Assembly (NCBI GenBank): GCA_963989245.1
Contig: OZ022346.1
Coordinates: 2,620,462-2,684,461 of the forward strand
Length of the DNA stretch: 64,000 nucleotides
Source: Nansenia antarctica
Taxonomy: Eukaryota > Chordata > Actinopteri > Argentiniformes > Microstomatidae
Direction: 5' to 3'
Positions 31,876 to 42,649 of the stretch are shown in pieces. A program made the translations under genes and the position numbers. Numbering within the stretch: the stretch's first letter is position 1; each line of letters starts with the position of its first letter. The notes beneath the pieces are model-generated. The model was not told the origin of the DNA and did no database searches. It saw only the letters and a list, made by a program, of their open reading frames with translations.

Positions 31876-32360
31876 CTGCAACAGAAAGCAGGCAGCTCTC
31901 CCAGATCAAATCTCACCACAACCTATCTTTAACCATCTTACATATCAGAAGTCAGACTGTCAAGTTCATTTAAAAACAACAGTCAATCCTTCAACTCAGT
32001 TGTCACATGGTTGCATGTGATGTTTGTTTGTTTGTTTGTTTTTTTATTTGGATCCACCATTAGATACAGCAAATATGCAGTAGCTATTCTTCCTGGGGTC
32101 CTCATACCATAAACAATTTTTAATCTTAAACACGTAAATACACTTCCATAACATTCATACATGCATACGGATGCATGTATGAATCCGTATGCATGTATAC
32201 GGATTCATACATATGAATTATGAATTCATATGTATATTATACTCTGTGGGGTAGAGTGTATAATATACACTCTACTGTCCCTGGGGCAGCACTCACCAAA
32301 AACCACTGGATTATGACGAAACTAGGCTGGTCGCTGAAGGAGTATACAGTATACGCTGTA
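31876..32360. other. Spacer with a LINE tail and palindromes
   Basis: 32031-32110 reads, on the minus strand, as a common fish LINE 3' end (GGACCCCAGGAAGAATAGCT ... GGATCCAAATAAA). 32145-32235 is a cluster of overlapping palindromes (ATACATGCATACGGATGCAT; GAATTCATATGTATA). Confidence 0.6.
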
Positions 32361-32738
32361 GTGTACAGCCCACTACAGTCTGTAGTGGGCTGTACACACT
32401 ACAGACCCCCACCATACTGGGCTGTACACACTACAGACCCCCACCATACTGGGCTGTACACACTACAGACCCCCACCATACTGGGCTTTACACACTACAG
32501 ACCCCCACCATACTGGGCTTTACACACTACAGACCCACCATACTGGGCTTTACACACTACAGACCCACCATACTGGGCTTTACACACTACAGACCCACAC
32601 CATACTGGACATTACACACTACAGACCCCCACCATACTGGGCTTTACACACTACAGACCCCCACCATACTGGGCTGTGTTCTCTGATGCCTCTTTAGATT
32701 TCCTTCATCACTGGGCTGTACACACTACAGACCCCCAC
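32361..32738. repeat. 32-bp minisatellite, left block, opening in a hairpin
   Basis: Unit CACACTACAGACCCCCACCA + TACTGGGCTGTA, with 30-bp variants lacking two C, about 11 copies. The block opens with a perfect 18-bp inverted repeat (32361-32378 and 32380-32397). A non-repeat piece is at 32685-32712. The same unit resumes at 47006 and 47721, so the array was split by later insertions. Confidence 0.93.
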
Positions 32739-33056
32739 TGTTACGCTTGCCTGGCTCAGGACAAGGTGACAAAAAGGGAGACGACACATGGAGAACAATA
32801 ATAGGAGATTTATTAAAGAATAATATGTTAAATGGAAATAATGTTAAAGTAAATAGTAACAACAAATAGTAACAACAACCAAAAAGGCTGCTGGTCGACC
32901 AGGAAGAGAGTGAGTCCATCAATTTGACCCCCTCTTAAAGTTCCTGGGACAATCAGGATGATCACCCCCACCTGTGCCCATCTGGAACCAAAAGAGAAGG
33001 TCAACAGGACAACAGATGTATGGCGCCCACTGGTGGTACCAGTGTGGATCGTCACA
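32739..33056 (-). repeat. 3' LTR of the Gmr1-like element
   Basis: Plus-strand ends are TGTTACGCTT and GATCGTCACA. Adjacent at 33057-33066 is the polypurine tract (AAGGGGGGGA on the minus strand), which fixes this as the 3' LTR. It abuts minisatellite on its outer side. Confidence 0.93.
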
Positions 33057-33300
33057 TCCCCCCCCTTAAAACAGAGGCCTACTAAAAAGGTCTCTGCAAA
33101 TTTGTTTCCCGGATTAACAGCATAACTCTATCAAAAATACAAATAATATCAATAGTTTATGGCAAAAAAAAATGGTGATCTCTGCCACACAGCCTAAACG
33201 TCAAATCCCAACCTACCCACCCTCCAGCAATTCCTGGTACCGGGAAAAGCTCTATTTAAGGAGGGAGGAGCAAGAGAAAGAGAGATTAAAGACAAGACAC

Positions 33301-34881
33301 TCAGACCGGCAGCATGGATTCACCCAGACCCTCCGGAGCACGTGACAACGCATCGGCGATAACATTATCCACGCCTCGTATGTGCCTAATAGTGATGTTA
33401 TATGGCTGTAGAAACAACGTCCACCTCATAAGGCGCTGGCTCGGACTCTGCAAAGAATGCAAAAAGGTCAGGGGGTTATGATCTGAATAAACGACCACTG
33501 GATGGGACCCCCCTCCCACATAAACATCAAAATGCTGCAGAGCCCAAACCAGTGCCAATGCCTCTTTCTCTATCGTAGAATAATTCAGTTGGTGCGAATT
33601 AAACTTTCTAGAAAAGAAACTGACCGGTCGATCTACCCCCTGATCGTCAGTCTGCAAAAGAACCCCTCCAGCCCCAACATGACTAGCATCCACTTGCAAC
33701 TGGAACGGGTGATCCAAACGAGGTGCTGCCAGGACAGGAGCCGTACTTAACAGCATTTTTACCTGTTCAAAAGCCTTCTGGCAACCTGGAGACCATTCAA
33801 ACTTGGCCTTCAACCTTAATAAGTTCGTCAAAGGGACGACCACAGTTGAGAAATTTAAACAGAAGTTGCGGTAATAACCCACCATCCCTAAAAAACGTCT
33901 AAGCTCCGTCTTCGAGGTGGGGGGTGGAAACTGATCAATAGCACGGACCTTAGCCCTCACTGGCCGGACCTGCCCTTGCCCTACTACCTTACCCAAATAT
34001 GTGACAGTAGCTCTTGCAAACTCACATTTTGCCAAGTTGATAGTAAGGTTAGCAGCCCTGAGTCGTACAAACAGTGAGTGGATACGTTCTATATGTTGCT
34101 CCCACGTGTTGCTATACACCACAACGTCATCAAGGTAAACCGCACAGCCATCCAGCCCTGCAACCACCTGATTCATCAGGCGTTGAAAAGTCGCCGCCGC
34201 ATTACGGAGACCAAAACTCATGACGTTGTACGAATACAACCCAGACGGTGTAATGAAGGCAGATATTTCTCGGGCGCGAGGGGTCTGTGGGACCTGCCAA
34301 TACCCCTTAAGCAAATCAAATTTGCTAACAAATTTGGCAGACCCCACCTCATCCACACAGTCCTCCATCCTGGGCAAAGGAAATGAGTCAGGTTTAGTCA
34401 CATTATTAACCTTTCGGTAGTCTGTACAGAACCTATCTGTCGTGTCTGGCTTTCCTACCAACAAACACAGTGATGCCCAACTGGAGTTTGAAGGAACAGC
34501 CAGCCCGTTATTTATTAAATACTGAACCTCAGTATCCATGCGGCGGCGTTTCTCCAGAGGGACTCGATAGAACCGTTGACGAATCGGCTTCGCCTCTCCA
34601 ACGTCTATGTCGTGCTGCACTAAGTGGGTACAAGAAGGGGTATCTGAAAACAATGAGGGAAAAGCAACAAGCAACCCCTCTAACTCTCTACTGTTTTCCT
34701 CAGTCAAATGACCAAACAGAACTGATAATTCAGCCAACGTCTCAGAATTTTTGAGCCGAGGACGCAAAACACCGTCTCCAGGCCCACTCACATCCTCCTC
34801 CCACCCTGCTGCCACCACAGGAGTGGATGGAGATGGAGACACCCCATTCACTGTGGTCAACACAACCGGCTTCACCTCCAA
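33301..34881 (-). CDS. Gmr1-like RT and RNase H, 526 codons
   Basis: RT motifs include FVSKFDLLKGYWQ (motif A) and VYLDDVVVYS near 34130 (YLDD). RNase H follows with LQVDASHVGAGGVLL, FNSHQLNYSTIEKEALAL and VYSDHNPLTF, then ADALSRA near the end. There is no integrase after it, unlike ordinary gypsy pol. The frame differs from the integrase ORF that ends at 34901, 20 bases upstream. This is either a required frameshift or damage; I cannot tell which. Confidence 0.92.
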   Translation of the reverse strand: MEVKPVVLTTVNGVSPSPSTPVVAAGWEEDVSGPGDGVLRPRLKNSETLAELSVLFGHLTEENSRELEGLLVAFPSLFSDTPSCTHLVQHDIDVGEAKPIRQRFYRVPLEKRRRMDTEVQYLINNGLAVPSNSSWASLCLLVGKPDTTDRFCTDYRKVNNVTKPDSFPLPRMEDCVDEVGSAKFVSKFDLLKGYWQVPQTPRAREISAFITPSGLYSYNVMSFGLRNAAATFQRLMNQVVAGLDGCAVYLDDVVVYSNTWEQHIERIHSLFVRLRAANLTINLAKCEFARATVTYLGKVVGQGQVRPVRAKVRAIDQFPPPTSKTELRRFLGMVGYYRNFCLNFSTVVVPLTNLLRLKAKFEWSPGCQKAFEQVKMLLSTAPVLAAPRLDHPFQLQVDASHVGAGGVLLQTDDQGVDRPVSFFSRKFNSHQLNYSTIEKEALALVWALQHFDVYVGGGSHPVVVYSDHNPLTFLHSLQSPSQRLMRWTLFLQPYNITIRHIRGVDNVIADALSRAPEGLGESMLPV

Positions 34882-34900
34882 GACCGCATCTTCTCCGGCC

Positions 34901-36859
34901 CTAGGTGAACGAGAATAATAACATTTTAATACATTTATGTGACATAGACTTTCTACGGTTAGGAGTATCGATCAAATAATTCTGTTCGGACACCTGTCTT
35001 ACAACAGAGTAGGGACCAGTACATTTCGCCTGGAATGGTGAACCAGGTATAGGCAATAACGCCAACACTTGGTCCCCAGGACAGAACACTCGTGGTTCAG
35101 TACGGCGATCAAACAGTCTTTTCATTTTACTTTGTGCCACAGTCAAATACTCACTCGCCATTTTTCCCGCCAGATGTAACCTCAGGTGAAAACCATGCAC
35201 ATAATCTATCAGGTTGGTAGGTGGATCAGCGGTCTTAAGACCATCTTGTAGCACTGCCAGCGGCCCAAACACCAAATCACTTGGACTAAACCCTGTACTC
35301 TCCTGCACCACCTCCCGTGCTGCCAACATGAGCCAAGGCAGTCCCTCCTCCCAATCCCTCTTAAGCTCCATGCAATAGGAGCGCAACAATGACTTCAGTG
35401 TTTGATGAAACCTCTCTAGGGCCCCCTGACTCTGAGCATGATACGCGCTGGCGGTGTTCTGCTTAACGCGTAACTGACGCAAAACTTCAGCAAACATTTT
35501 CGATGTAAAGTTTGTCCCTTGGTCACTCTGTATGACCCGAGGAATACCGAAAATGGATATGAACTGAGTCAGTGCCTTTACTATTGATTGTGTCGTAATC
35601 GTACGAAGAGGGTACGCAGACGGATAGCGAGTGGTTTGACACATTACCGTTAATAGATAAATACACCCAGACTTAGAAGGAGGAAGTGGTCCAACACAAT
35701 CGATGATGATGTGCTCATATGGTTCACTCACAGCTGGAATAGGATAAAGAGGCACAGGTTTAATAGTCTGATTAGGTTTTCCCATCAGTTGACAGGTATG
35801 ACAGGTCTTAATAAACTTAGAAACATCCCTCTTCAACCGAGGCCAAAAGAAATACCGTAGTACTCTATCACAAGTCTTCTTAACCCCCATATGCCCAGCC
35901 ACGTCATCATGTGCTGTCTCCAACACCACATTCCTAAACTTAGTAGGTACCACAACTTGAAAAACTGGGTCACTCACAGAACAATCATTATGAGGAAGCC
36001 ATTTACGAACCAACACATCCTCCAAGAGAAAATAACCACTTGCAGAGCTCTCCAGCTCATCCTTAGGCTGAATCCCACTGAGCAGCAGCTTCAGCTCAGG
36101 ATCCTCCTGTTGGGCTAAAATCAACTCACTCCGAGACAAAGACGGCAGCAGATCTGGTAACTGAAAAACAGAATGGTCAGGAGTGAACTTATCAGACTCT
36201 TTACCATCATCAATTTTAGGGTCCATGCAACTCATAGCACGAGTCATGGCGCAGGCAGTAAAAACCTCAGGAAACTCCTTCACACTAAGGTCGGGTCCTG
36301 TTGGTCGTGTAAACCCAGAACTAACTACCAGAGGTGGGGGCACATCACTCCACACTCTTCCTCCAGCCAGGTTATTTCCCAAGATGACGGCCACACCCAC
36401 CACAGGCAGAGAGGGTCGAACACCAATAGTTACTACCCCCTGGACCAGATCAGAGTAAAGCTCAATTTCATGCAAGGGGACAGACAAAGTCTGCATCCCC
36501 ATCCCTCTAATCCAAACACTGGTCCCCACACTTGACTCCTGAGAGAATGTTAAAACCGATTCCAATATAAAAGATTCTGAAGCCCCCGTATCACGAAGTA
36601 TCTGGACAGGCACTTTCTGTGGGATACCCACCAGAGAAACGAAACCTGTAGTAATAAACGGACCAAAATCAGGATCCTCCTCGCTAATCTGTATGGAGGC
36701 AGAGCCCTGTAGTGCCCCCGCCAACTCAGTAGCCGCAGGTGGGCTGGATACTGAGGATGCCATCACCCCTGGTTTAAAGGGAGACCCCTCGGCAACCCCA
36801 GACACTCTTCCTCCTACCCCACCAGCATGCGCTGCAAGAACCGACGGCAATAATTGCAT
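34901..36859 (-). CDS. Gmr1-like protease and integrase, 652 codons
   Basis: A retropepsin-like region near the N-terminus contains RDTGASESF. The integrase has a HHCC zinc-binding part (AHDDVAGHMG, CHTCQLM) and catalytic residues in IIIDCVGPL, QSDQGTNFTS and QGALERFHQ (DDE). A basic C-terminal tail ends at the stop at 34901. It overlaps the gag frame at its start (36814-36859). Order, strand and neighbours support the Gmr1-like layout. Confidence 0.9.
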   Translation of the reverse strand: MQLLPSVLAAHAGGVGGRVSGVAEGSPFKPGVMASSVSSPPAATELAGALQGSASIQISEEDPDFGPFITTGFVSLVGIPQKVPVQILRDTGASESFILESVLTFSQESSVGTSVWIRGMGMQTLSVPLHEIELYSDLVQGVVTIGVRPSLPVVGVAVILGNNLAGGRVWSDVPPPLVVSSGFTRPTGPDLSVKEFPEVFTACAMTRAMSCMDPKIDDGKESDKFTPDHSVFQLPDLLPSLSRSELILAQQEDPELKLLLSGIQPKDELESSASGYFLLEDVLVRKWLPHNDCSVSDPVFQVVVPTKFRNVVLETAHDDVAGHMGVKKTCDRVLRYFFWPRLKRDVSKFIKTCHTCQLMGKPNQTIKPVPLYPIPAVSEPYEHIIIDCVGPLPPSKSGCIYLLTVMCQTTRYPSAYPLRTITTQSIVKALTQFISIFGIPRVIQSDQGTNFTSKMFAEVLRQLRVKQNTASAYHAQSQGALERFHQTLKSLLRSYCMELKRDWEEGLPWLMLAAREVVQESTGFSPSDLVFGPLAVLQDGLKTADPPTNLIDYVHGFHLRLHLAGKMASEYLTVAQSKMKRLFDRRTEPRVFCPGDQVLALLPIPGSPFQAKCTGPYSVVRQVSEQNYLIDTPNRRKSMSHKCIKMLLFSFT

Positions 36860-37722
36860 GTCGAGTTAGAATCTACTCTACTCTGACCGCCATGCTCCGA
36901 CCTTGAAAAAGGGACAGAATAGCCAGGACCTCCGTTTGGGAATTTAGCACGATTTACCAATAGGTTAGTCACGGTCGGATTTTGTCTACGGCTCCCCTTG
37001 CTACGAAAACGATGTTCACCAAACTGACTCTTATTAGTCAGTACAAATTCATCTGCCAACACCGCGGCTTGACCTGCTGTTTTCACCTTGTGTTCATTTA
37101 CATAAGTGGCAATGCGATCAGGGACAATGGTTTTAAACTGTTCCAAAATAATCAAATTTGACAGATCCTCCAGAGTATTCACCTCTACCGCCACGCACCA
37201 ACGATTGAAATGGCTGGTTAGTTCTCTTACAACCTCAACATGAGTTTGTTTGTCATGTTTCTTCCATTGTCTAAACCGCTGTCTGTAAGCTTCAGGAACA
37301 AGTTCATATGCCCTAAGGATAGCGGCCTTAACTGTATCATAATCTTTCCTCTCTCTACCATTAAGAGCAATATAAGCTTCCTGAGCTCGGCCAATAAGCA
37401 CACTCTGTAGTAATGCGGTGCGGTCTGAAGTAGACCAGTCCCTATCGTCGGCAACACTCTCAAACAGTCTAACCATGACAGACATATTATCCCTCTTAGA
37501 ATTACTCGAATCGCCACCTCCACCGTCAGATAACTTTCCCTCAGTAATCAACCTAAGGCGCTCCCGTTCATGAGCCAATTTATCCAACTCCAATTCCCTG
37601 TCCCTCGCACGCTCTTGTGCCTGAAACTCACGCTCTCGCGTCTGCTCTCGCGTCTGAAATTCACGCTCTTGCATCTGAAATTCACGCTCTCGCGTCTGTG
37701 ATTCCATCTGTAATGCTAACAA
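36814..37722 (-). CDS. Gmr1-like Gag, main part
   Basis: Begins with a Glu/Arg/Gln-rich repeat (REREFQ units, coiled-coil-like). A SCAN-like helical domain follows (VPEAYRQRFRQWKKHDKQT ... LEQFKTIVPDRI), then a basic tail with a Cys pair near the end. The SCAN domain of vertebrate zinc-finger proteins is held to derive from Gmr1-like Gag, which fits. The frame is separated from the N-terminal 89 codons (37985-37716) by a one-base frameshift near 37735. Confidence 0.85.
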   Translation of the reverse strand: MLALQMESQTREREFQMQEREFQTREQTREREFQAQERARDRELELDKLAHERERLRLITEGKLSDGGGGDSSNSKRDNMSVMVRLFESVADDRDWSTSDRTALLQSVLIGRAQEAYIALNGRERKDYDTVKAAILRAYELVPEAYRQRFRQWKKHDKQTHVEVVRELTSHFNRWCVAVEVNTLEDLSNLIILEQFKTIVPDRIATYVNEHKVKTAGQAAVLADEFVLTNKSQFGEHRFRSKGSRRQNPTVTNLLVNRAKFPNGGPGYSVPFSRSEHGGQSRVDSNSTCNYCRRFLQRMLVG

Positions 37723-37985
37723 TTCCTCTGTTGATCAAATGTTAACTCAGTGGACCCAGATGCAACCCCAACGGATATTTTAGGGACAGACAATTTACCC
37801 TTTAGTATGCCCCTATTAATTAACGTAGTCTGTAAAGCCTCCACTACGTCCTGTTTCTTTGCTCGGCCTTTCACCACCTCAAGCTTAACCTCATAATGTT
37901 CCACAACCTTCCACAGTTGTTCCTTCGTTAACTGTAACAATCCATCGACCGACGGAGCTGCCACAAACTCCTCAAAAATATCCAT
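37716..37985 (-). pseudogene. Gmr1-like Gag, N-terminal part
   Basis: Starts MDIFEEFVAAPSVDGLLQLT and continues with KLEVVKGRAKKQDVVEAL, a helical Gag start. It meets a stop at 37716-37718, while the adjacent frame carries on as the main Gag ORF. Damage or programmed shift cannot be told apart, but with no slippery site visible damage is likelier. Confidence 0.75.
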
Positions 37986-38676
37986 AACTCAATATAATCA
38001 AATAACCAATATTAACCAACCCTAACAAACGGGAATCTCCCCTCCTATTACAAACTCCTCCTATAAACTACTCCCATATCAGCCATAATCTTCAGCCCAT
38101 TTAAAGCGAGTAACTGTGCACACATACAAAACAGAAAAGTAACTAACATACTTCGTAAGAGCTGCCCCGCATCTAACTCAGTAATGACTGACTAACCACT
38201 CAGCTAGTCTTCAGTGCGTTCACATGCAACTCTTCCACCAAGCAAATGCCTGGTGGCGCCCCCGCGTTCAACACACCAAAAATAACAAACGAAAACAATA
38301 AACAAGCGTTAAGCGCTTCTACTCCTAGCACGGGGGTTCACGTATAGCTCTGATGGTATCTAAACCACCCGCCCTACCTATCCTTCTCTGCTTTGCATAG
38401 AACACAGCACTCACCAAACTCCAGCCGAAGATCACAGCCAATACCAAGAGTTACGTCCTTGTCAGCACAGTCGGACGGCCAGTTCCCCCTCGTCACCAGC
38501 ACCCAAACCAACGTACCAAATATACTAAACAATACATTACATCCAATCCAACCAAAACCCAATAACTATAAACAATAACCATGCGGGTCTCCCAATATAG
38601 AGTTGGACAAATCCAACAATCCAATCCCGAATATCAACTATGAAAAGGGAGAGAATATTGCTCTCACCAAATTCAC

Positions 38677-38693
38677 TCCCGGACGAGCCCCCA
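38677..38693 (-). other. Primer-binding site, tRNA-Pro type
   Basis: On the minus strand the sequence TGGGGGCTCGTCCGGGA begins 3 bases inside the 5' LTR. It matches the widely known proline tRNA primer site. It confirms strand and LTR boundary. The 37986-38676 leader holds no gene. Confidence 0.85.
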
Positions 38694-38696
38694 ATT

Positions 38697-38874
38697 TGTT
38701 ACGCTTGCCTGGCTCAGGACAAGGTGACAAAAAGGGAGACGACACATGGAGAACAATAATAGGAGATTTATTAAAGAATAATATGTTAAATGGAAATAAT
38801 GTTAAAGTAAATAGTAACAACAAATAGTAACAACAACCAAAAAGGCTGCTGGTCGACCAGGAAGAGAGCGAGTC
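38697..38874 (-). repeat. 5' LTR of the Gmr1-like element, first segment
   Basis: Matches 32739 onward up to GAAGAGAGCGAGTC, then breaks at the inserted LINE. The remaining 140 bases of the LTR are at 46051-46190. AGAGAGCGAGTC occurs at both break points (38863-38874, 46039-46050), a 12-bp target duplication of the LINE. Confidence 0.92.
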
Positions 38875-39213
38875 TTCTTCTTCTTCTTCTTCTTTTTTCA
38901 ATTGGCGGTTGACAACCAAATGGTGTATTACAGCCACCGCTGGACTGGAGTGTGGCACAGGACTTGCTTCTTAACTTTACTAACTTAAATTCTTTTTAAA
39001 AGCCCTGTTTCCCTTAAAAAGAAAAACAACAACTTTAAAATCTTCCCTTCCCTTCTCTGTAAAATATATTTCATCTCAAATACTTCTTTATTTTCCTCCA
39101 CCTGAGCAATAAACCTACGCCTTTCGTTATGGTACTTTTGGCAGTGTATTAAAACATGTTCCACTGTTTCTGGTCTATTCCATAGACACTGCTCACAGTT
39201 GCCATCTGCATGC

Positions 39214-40022
39214 TTATTTATTAAAAAACAGGGTACTATTTAAATTGGTATGTCCAATCCTTAACCTGGCCAGCACCACCTCTTCACGCCTGGACCTGCA
39301 TGTACTATTATCCACCCTCACTTTTGGTTGAAAATAAAAGAGGTGTCTCCCAGAGGTCCCACTGTTCCAAATATACTGCCATTTCTCATACGATTTTGCC
39401 TTTATAATACTTTTTACCTCTGCCTTACTGTATTTAATTTCCACCTCCACTCTCTCTTTTTCTACTGCTTTCTTGGCATAGGTGTCAGCCAACTCATTTC
39501 CCTCCACCCCTATGTGAGCTGGCACCCACAGGAAAGAAAATTTAAAACCTGCCTTTAACATCCCACTTGCTAATTGTAAAATTTCTAAAATAATATCCAT
39601 CCTGGATGCTGAGTATGCATTTTGCATACTTAAAAGAGCAGAGCTGGAGTCAGATGCTATTACTGCTTGCCTGTTACACCCAACACTTTCAACCCATAAC
39701 AGGGCAAACCATATGGCTAAAAGTTCTGCTGTGTAAACCGCCAAATTATCGGTCAGCCTCTTTGTTATAGCCAGACCCATTTCCGGTATCACATGAGCTA
39801 CTCCCACCCTCCCATCACTCCTTTTTGATGCATCTGTAAATATAATCAACCTCTGATTATACTGTTCCCTAATGTATCTCTGTACCCTCCATTTATCTAC
39901 TCCCCCTTCCTGTTTTGCTTCAAGCAGTCCTAAATCTACTGTCACCTCTTCAAATGTCCAGGGGGGGACTGCAGGGAATGCCACCGTGGGGCTGATATTA
40001 AAATTGCTTATGCTCATATTTA
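39214..40022 (-). pseudogene. I-clade LINE RNase H domain
   Basis: Ribonuclease H acidic residues are seen in IIFTDASKRSDGRVG, VYTAELLAIWF, VIASDSSSALLS and AHIGVEGNELADTYAK. It would remove the RNA strand after first-strand synthesis. The reading frame is open, but it is cut off from RT by the gypsy derivative (TSD CTACT at 40023-40027). Confidence 0.88.
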
Positions 40023-40203
40023 CTACTTGCAGGGTGGAGTGTACTCCCGACCGCTAGGGGGCGATAGTATTGGTTTATGTGTTTAGTACTCTCTGTTAAG
40101 AGGTTAGAGTTAGGAGAAGTTGTGGTGGCCATTGTGGATGCCAGGTGGTCCGAGGATACACGCTGTTTCTCCTTTCTCTTTAGGACGTGTTTGCCTGTTA
40201 TAC

Positions 40204-40339
40204 GTAAGTCTGTTATTAGTTATATGTATCTTATTATCAGATTGTGGTTAACAGTAATCGTTCATGTTTGTTTATATCTTGTTATGTATGTCTTGTTTTG
40301 GTAATTGTATTTACTCATACGCTGTATTCCCACCCACAG
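40204..40339 (+). other. Intron-like segment inside the LTR
   Basis: Present in both LTRs (also 41888-42023) and absent from the inverted partial LTR at 40398-40584. Ends are GTAAGT and CCCACAG, canonical splice sites. This shows that an LTR transcript was spliced before it was copied into DNA. Confidence 0.82.
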
Positions 40340-41030
40340 GGTGTTGACATCTTTGTCTGAATAAATAGTATAAACCGACATTGAGGAGTCTTCTTCATGT
40401 CAACACCGTATAACAGGCAAACACGTCCTAAAGAGAAAGGAGAAACAGCATGTATCCTCGGACCACCTGGCATCCACCATGGCCACCACAACTTCTCCTA
40501 ACTCTAACCTCTTAACAGAGAGTACTAAACACATAAACCAATACTATCGCCCCCTAGCGGTCGGGAGTACACTCCACCCTGCATCCCCCCCAGACCGGGG
40601 AGCCACGAATCCACGTGGGTCCACGGGCTCAAATCCATTGGCCAGACTCAGCTTCATATCGCTTAGGTGGCCTCCTAGCACGGGCCGGCCGGGCGGGCCG
40701 CAGTGGCGACGGCGCAGGAAGAGGTGTAGCAGGAGCCACACCAGCGGGAACTAGGGGCGCGGGGAGAGACGACGCCCCGCCTGAAGGCCCTAGCAGAGAG
40801 GGGCCCAGAACAGCAACACGGGGCCCATCCGTCCCCAGCCGGGCGTCACCCTGGGGCACCACTGGACCAGAGGGGGTAGCTAGGGTCAGAGAGTCCAGGG
40901 AGGGAGGAGGCAGGGGAGGCGGCGACGGCAGCCGCTGGGTACATGGGGCGACTGGCGTGTAGCCACGGAGGAACCGCCGGTTGCGCAACGTCAGGCGTCC
41001 TGAGCCATCAACTCTCACCCGATACTGATC

Positions 41031-41666
41031 GTGGCCAAGCGACTCCACCACAACCCGCATATCCGTCCTCTCTGGCGTCAGGCATGGGCTGTGAAGGAGG
41101 ATGCCCTTCGTACGCGGATGTCCCGTACCACCGAGTCTCTGGGGGTTCATTCAAGACCACTTCGCCCTCTGGCACTCGGTGAGAGGGTGTTCATCCAGAA
41201 TCAGCAGGGCCCGAGCCCCAATAAGTGGGACAGGTCTGGGGTGGTGGTGGAGTCGCTTGGCCACGATCAGTATCGGGTGAGAGTTGATGGCTCAGGACGC
41301 CTGACGTTGCGCAACCGGCGGTTCCTCCGTGGCTACACGCCAGTCGCCCCATGTACCCAGCGGCTGCCGTCGCCGCCTCCCCTGCCTCCTCCCTCCCTGG
41401 ACTCTCTGACCCTAGCTACCCCCTCTGGTCCAGTGGTGCCCCAGGGTGACGCCCGGCTGGGGACGGATGGGCCCCGTGTTGCTGTTCTGGGCCCCTCTCT
41501 GCTAGGGCCTTCAGGCGGGGCGTCGTCTCTCCCCGCGCCCCTAGTTCCCGCTGGTGTGGCTCCTGCTACACCTCTTCCTGCGCCGTCGCCACTGCGGCCC
41601 GCCCGGCCGGCCCGTGCTAGGAGGCCACCTAAGCGATATGAAGCTGAGTCTGGCCAATGGATTTGA
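41031..41666 (+). pseudogene. Gypsy integrase C-terminal tail (direct arm)
   Basis: Encodes HIRPLWRQAWAVKEDALRTR, ERVFIQNQQG and VRVDGSGRLTLRNRRFLR, then a Pro-rich end with PKRYEAESGQW. This is the DNA-binding end of a Ty3/gypsy integrase. The mirrored frame at 40629-41150 on the minus strand encodes much of the same tail because of the palindrome. Catalytic parts are absent. Confidence 0.82.
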
Positions 41667-42086
41667 GCCCGTGGACCCACGTGGATTCGTGGCTCCCCGG
41701 TCTGGGGGGGATGCAGGGTGGAGTGTACTCCCGACCGCTAGGGGGCGATAGTATTGGTTTATGTGTTTAGTACTCTCTGTTAAGAGGTTAGAGTTAGGAG
41801 AAGTTGTGGTGGCCATTGTGGATGCCAGGTGGTCCGAGGATACACGCTGTTTCTCCTTTCTCTTTAGGACGTGTTTGCCTGTTATACGTAAGTCTGTTAT
41901 TAGTTATATGTATCTTATTATCAGATTGTGGTTAACAGTAATCGTTCATGTTTGTTTATATCTTGTTATGTATGTCTTGTTTTGGTAATTGTATTTACTC
42001 ATACGCTGTATTCCCACCCACAGGGTGTTGACATCTTTGTCTGAATAAATAGTATAAACCGACATTGAGGAGTCTTCTTCACTACT

Positions 42087-42613
42087 TTATGTTGGATTGT
42101 CCACCCAAAGCTTTTCCCTCCCTCATACAGCCTCTCTTGGCAATCCCTCAGGACTGGCTGTGCAATATGGTCCCCACTGTGTCCCTTGAGGTTAGCCCAA
42201 TATACCAGAGCAAGCTGGTCTCTTCTCAAATGCAAAGGCATCTCGCCCACCTCTACCTGGATTGCTGCTATCGGAGAAGTTTTAGCTAAACCACTACAAA
42301 TGCGCAGAGCTTGATTGTGCAACATATCAAGTTTCCTTAATGTGGATTTAGACGCTGACACATAAACCACACAGCCATAATCAAATACTGATCTCATCAT
42401 GCCAGTGTAGATTGCTCTCAATGCAGACCCAGACGCACCCCACTCAACTCCACACAAGCACCTCATTATATTTAAAACTTTCTTGCATTTAGCCTCCATC
42501 TCCTGTATGTGGAAGGCCCAAGTTAACCTCTTATCAAACCACATCCCGAGGTATTTAAAAACCTCAACTCTTTCCAACTCTGCCTGCCAACTGAATTTTA
42601 AATTCAGGACCAA
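42087..42613 (-). pseudogene. I-clade LINE ORF2, region after RT
   Basis: Carries FKYLGMWFDKRLTW and LRAIYTGMMRSVFDYGCVVY, typical of the segment just after the RT palm. Two frameshifts (near 42590 and 42710) separate it from the RT ORF ending at 42650; between them a third frame is open. It runs into the LTR of the gypsy derivative at 42081. Confidence 0.83.
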
Positions 42614-42649
42614 TGTTCCCCCTTGAGAAAAACATAACCTTGGTCTTCT

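Larger units (their letters stand above)
40028..42081 (+). mobile_element. Palindromic gypsy LTR element built from a spliced copy
   Basis: Two 370-bp LTRs (40028-40397 and 41712-42081) in direct orientation, flanked by CTACT (40023-40027, 42082-42086). Between them, 40398-41055 is the reverse complement of 41241-41711 plus the first 176 bp and a short later piece of the LTR. A 185-bp spacer (41056-41240) lies between the arms. In the inverted arm LTR position 40203 is joined directly to 40340, omitting 136 bp that begin GTAAGT and end CACAG. A polypurine run (GGGGGGGA) precedes the right LTR. Only the integrase C-terminus survives as coding sequence. Confidence 0.9.

Noticed and set aside
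32361..32738. CRISPR-like array
   Set aside because: Repeats are direct and contiguous without unique spacers, in animal DNA: a minisatellite.
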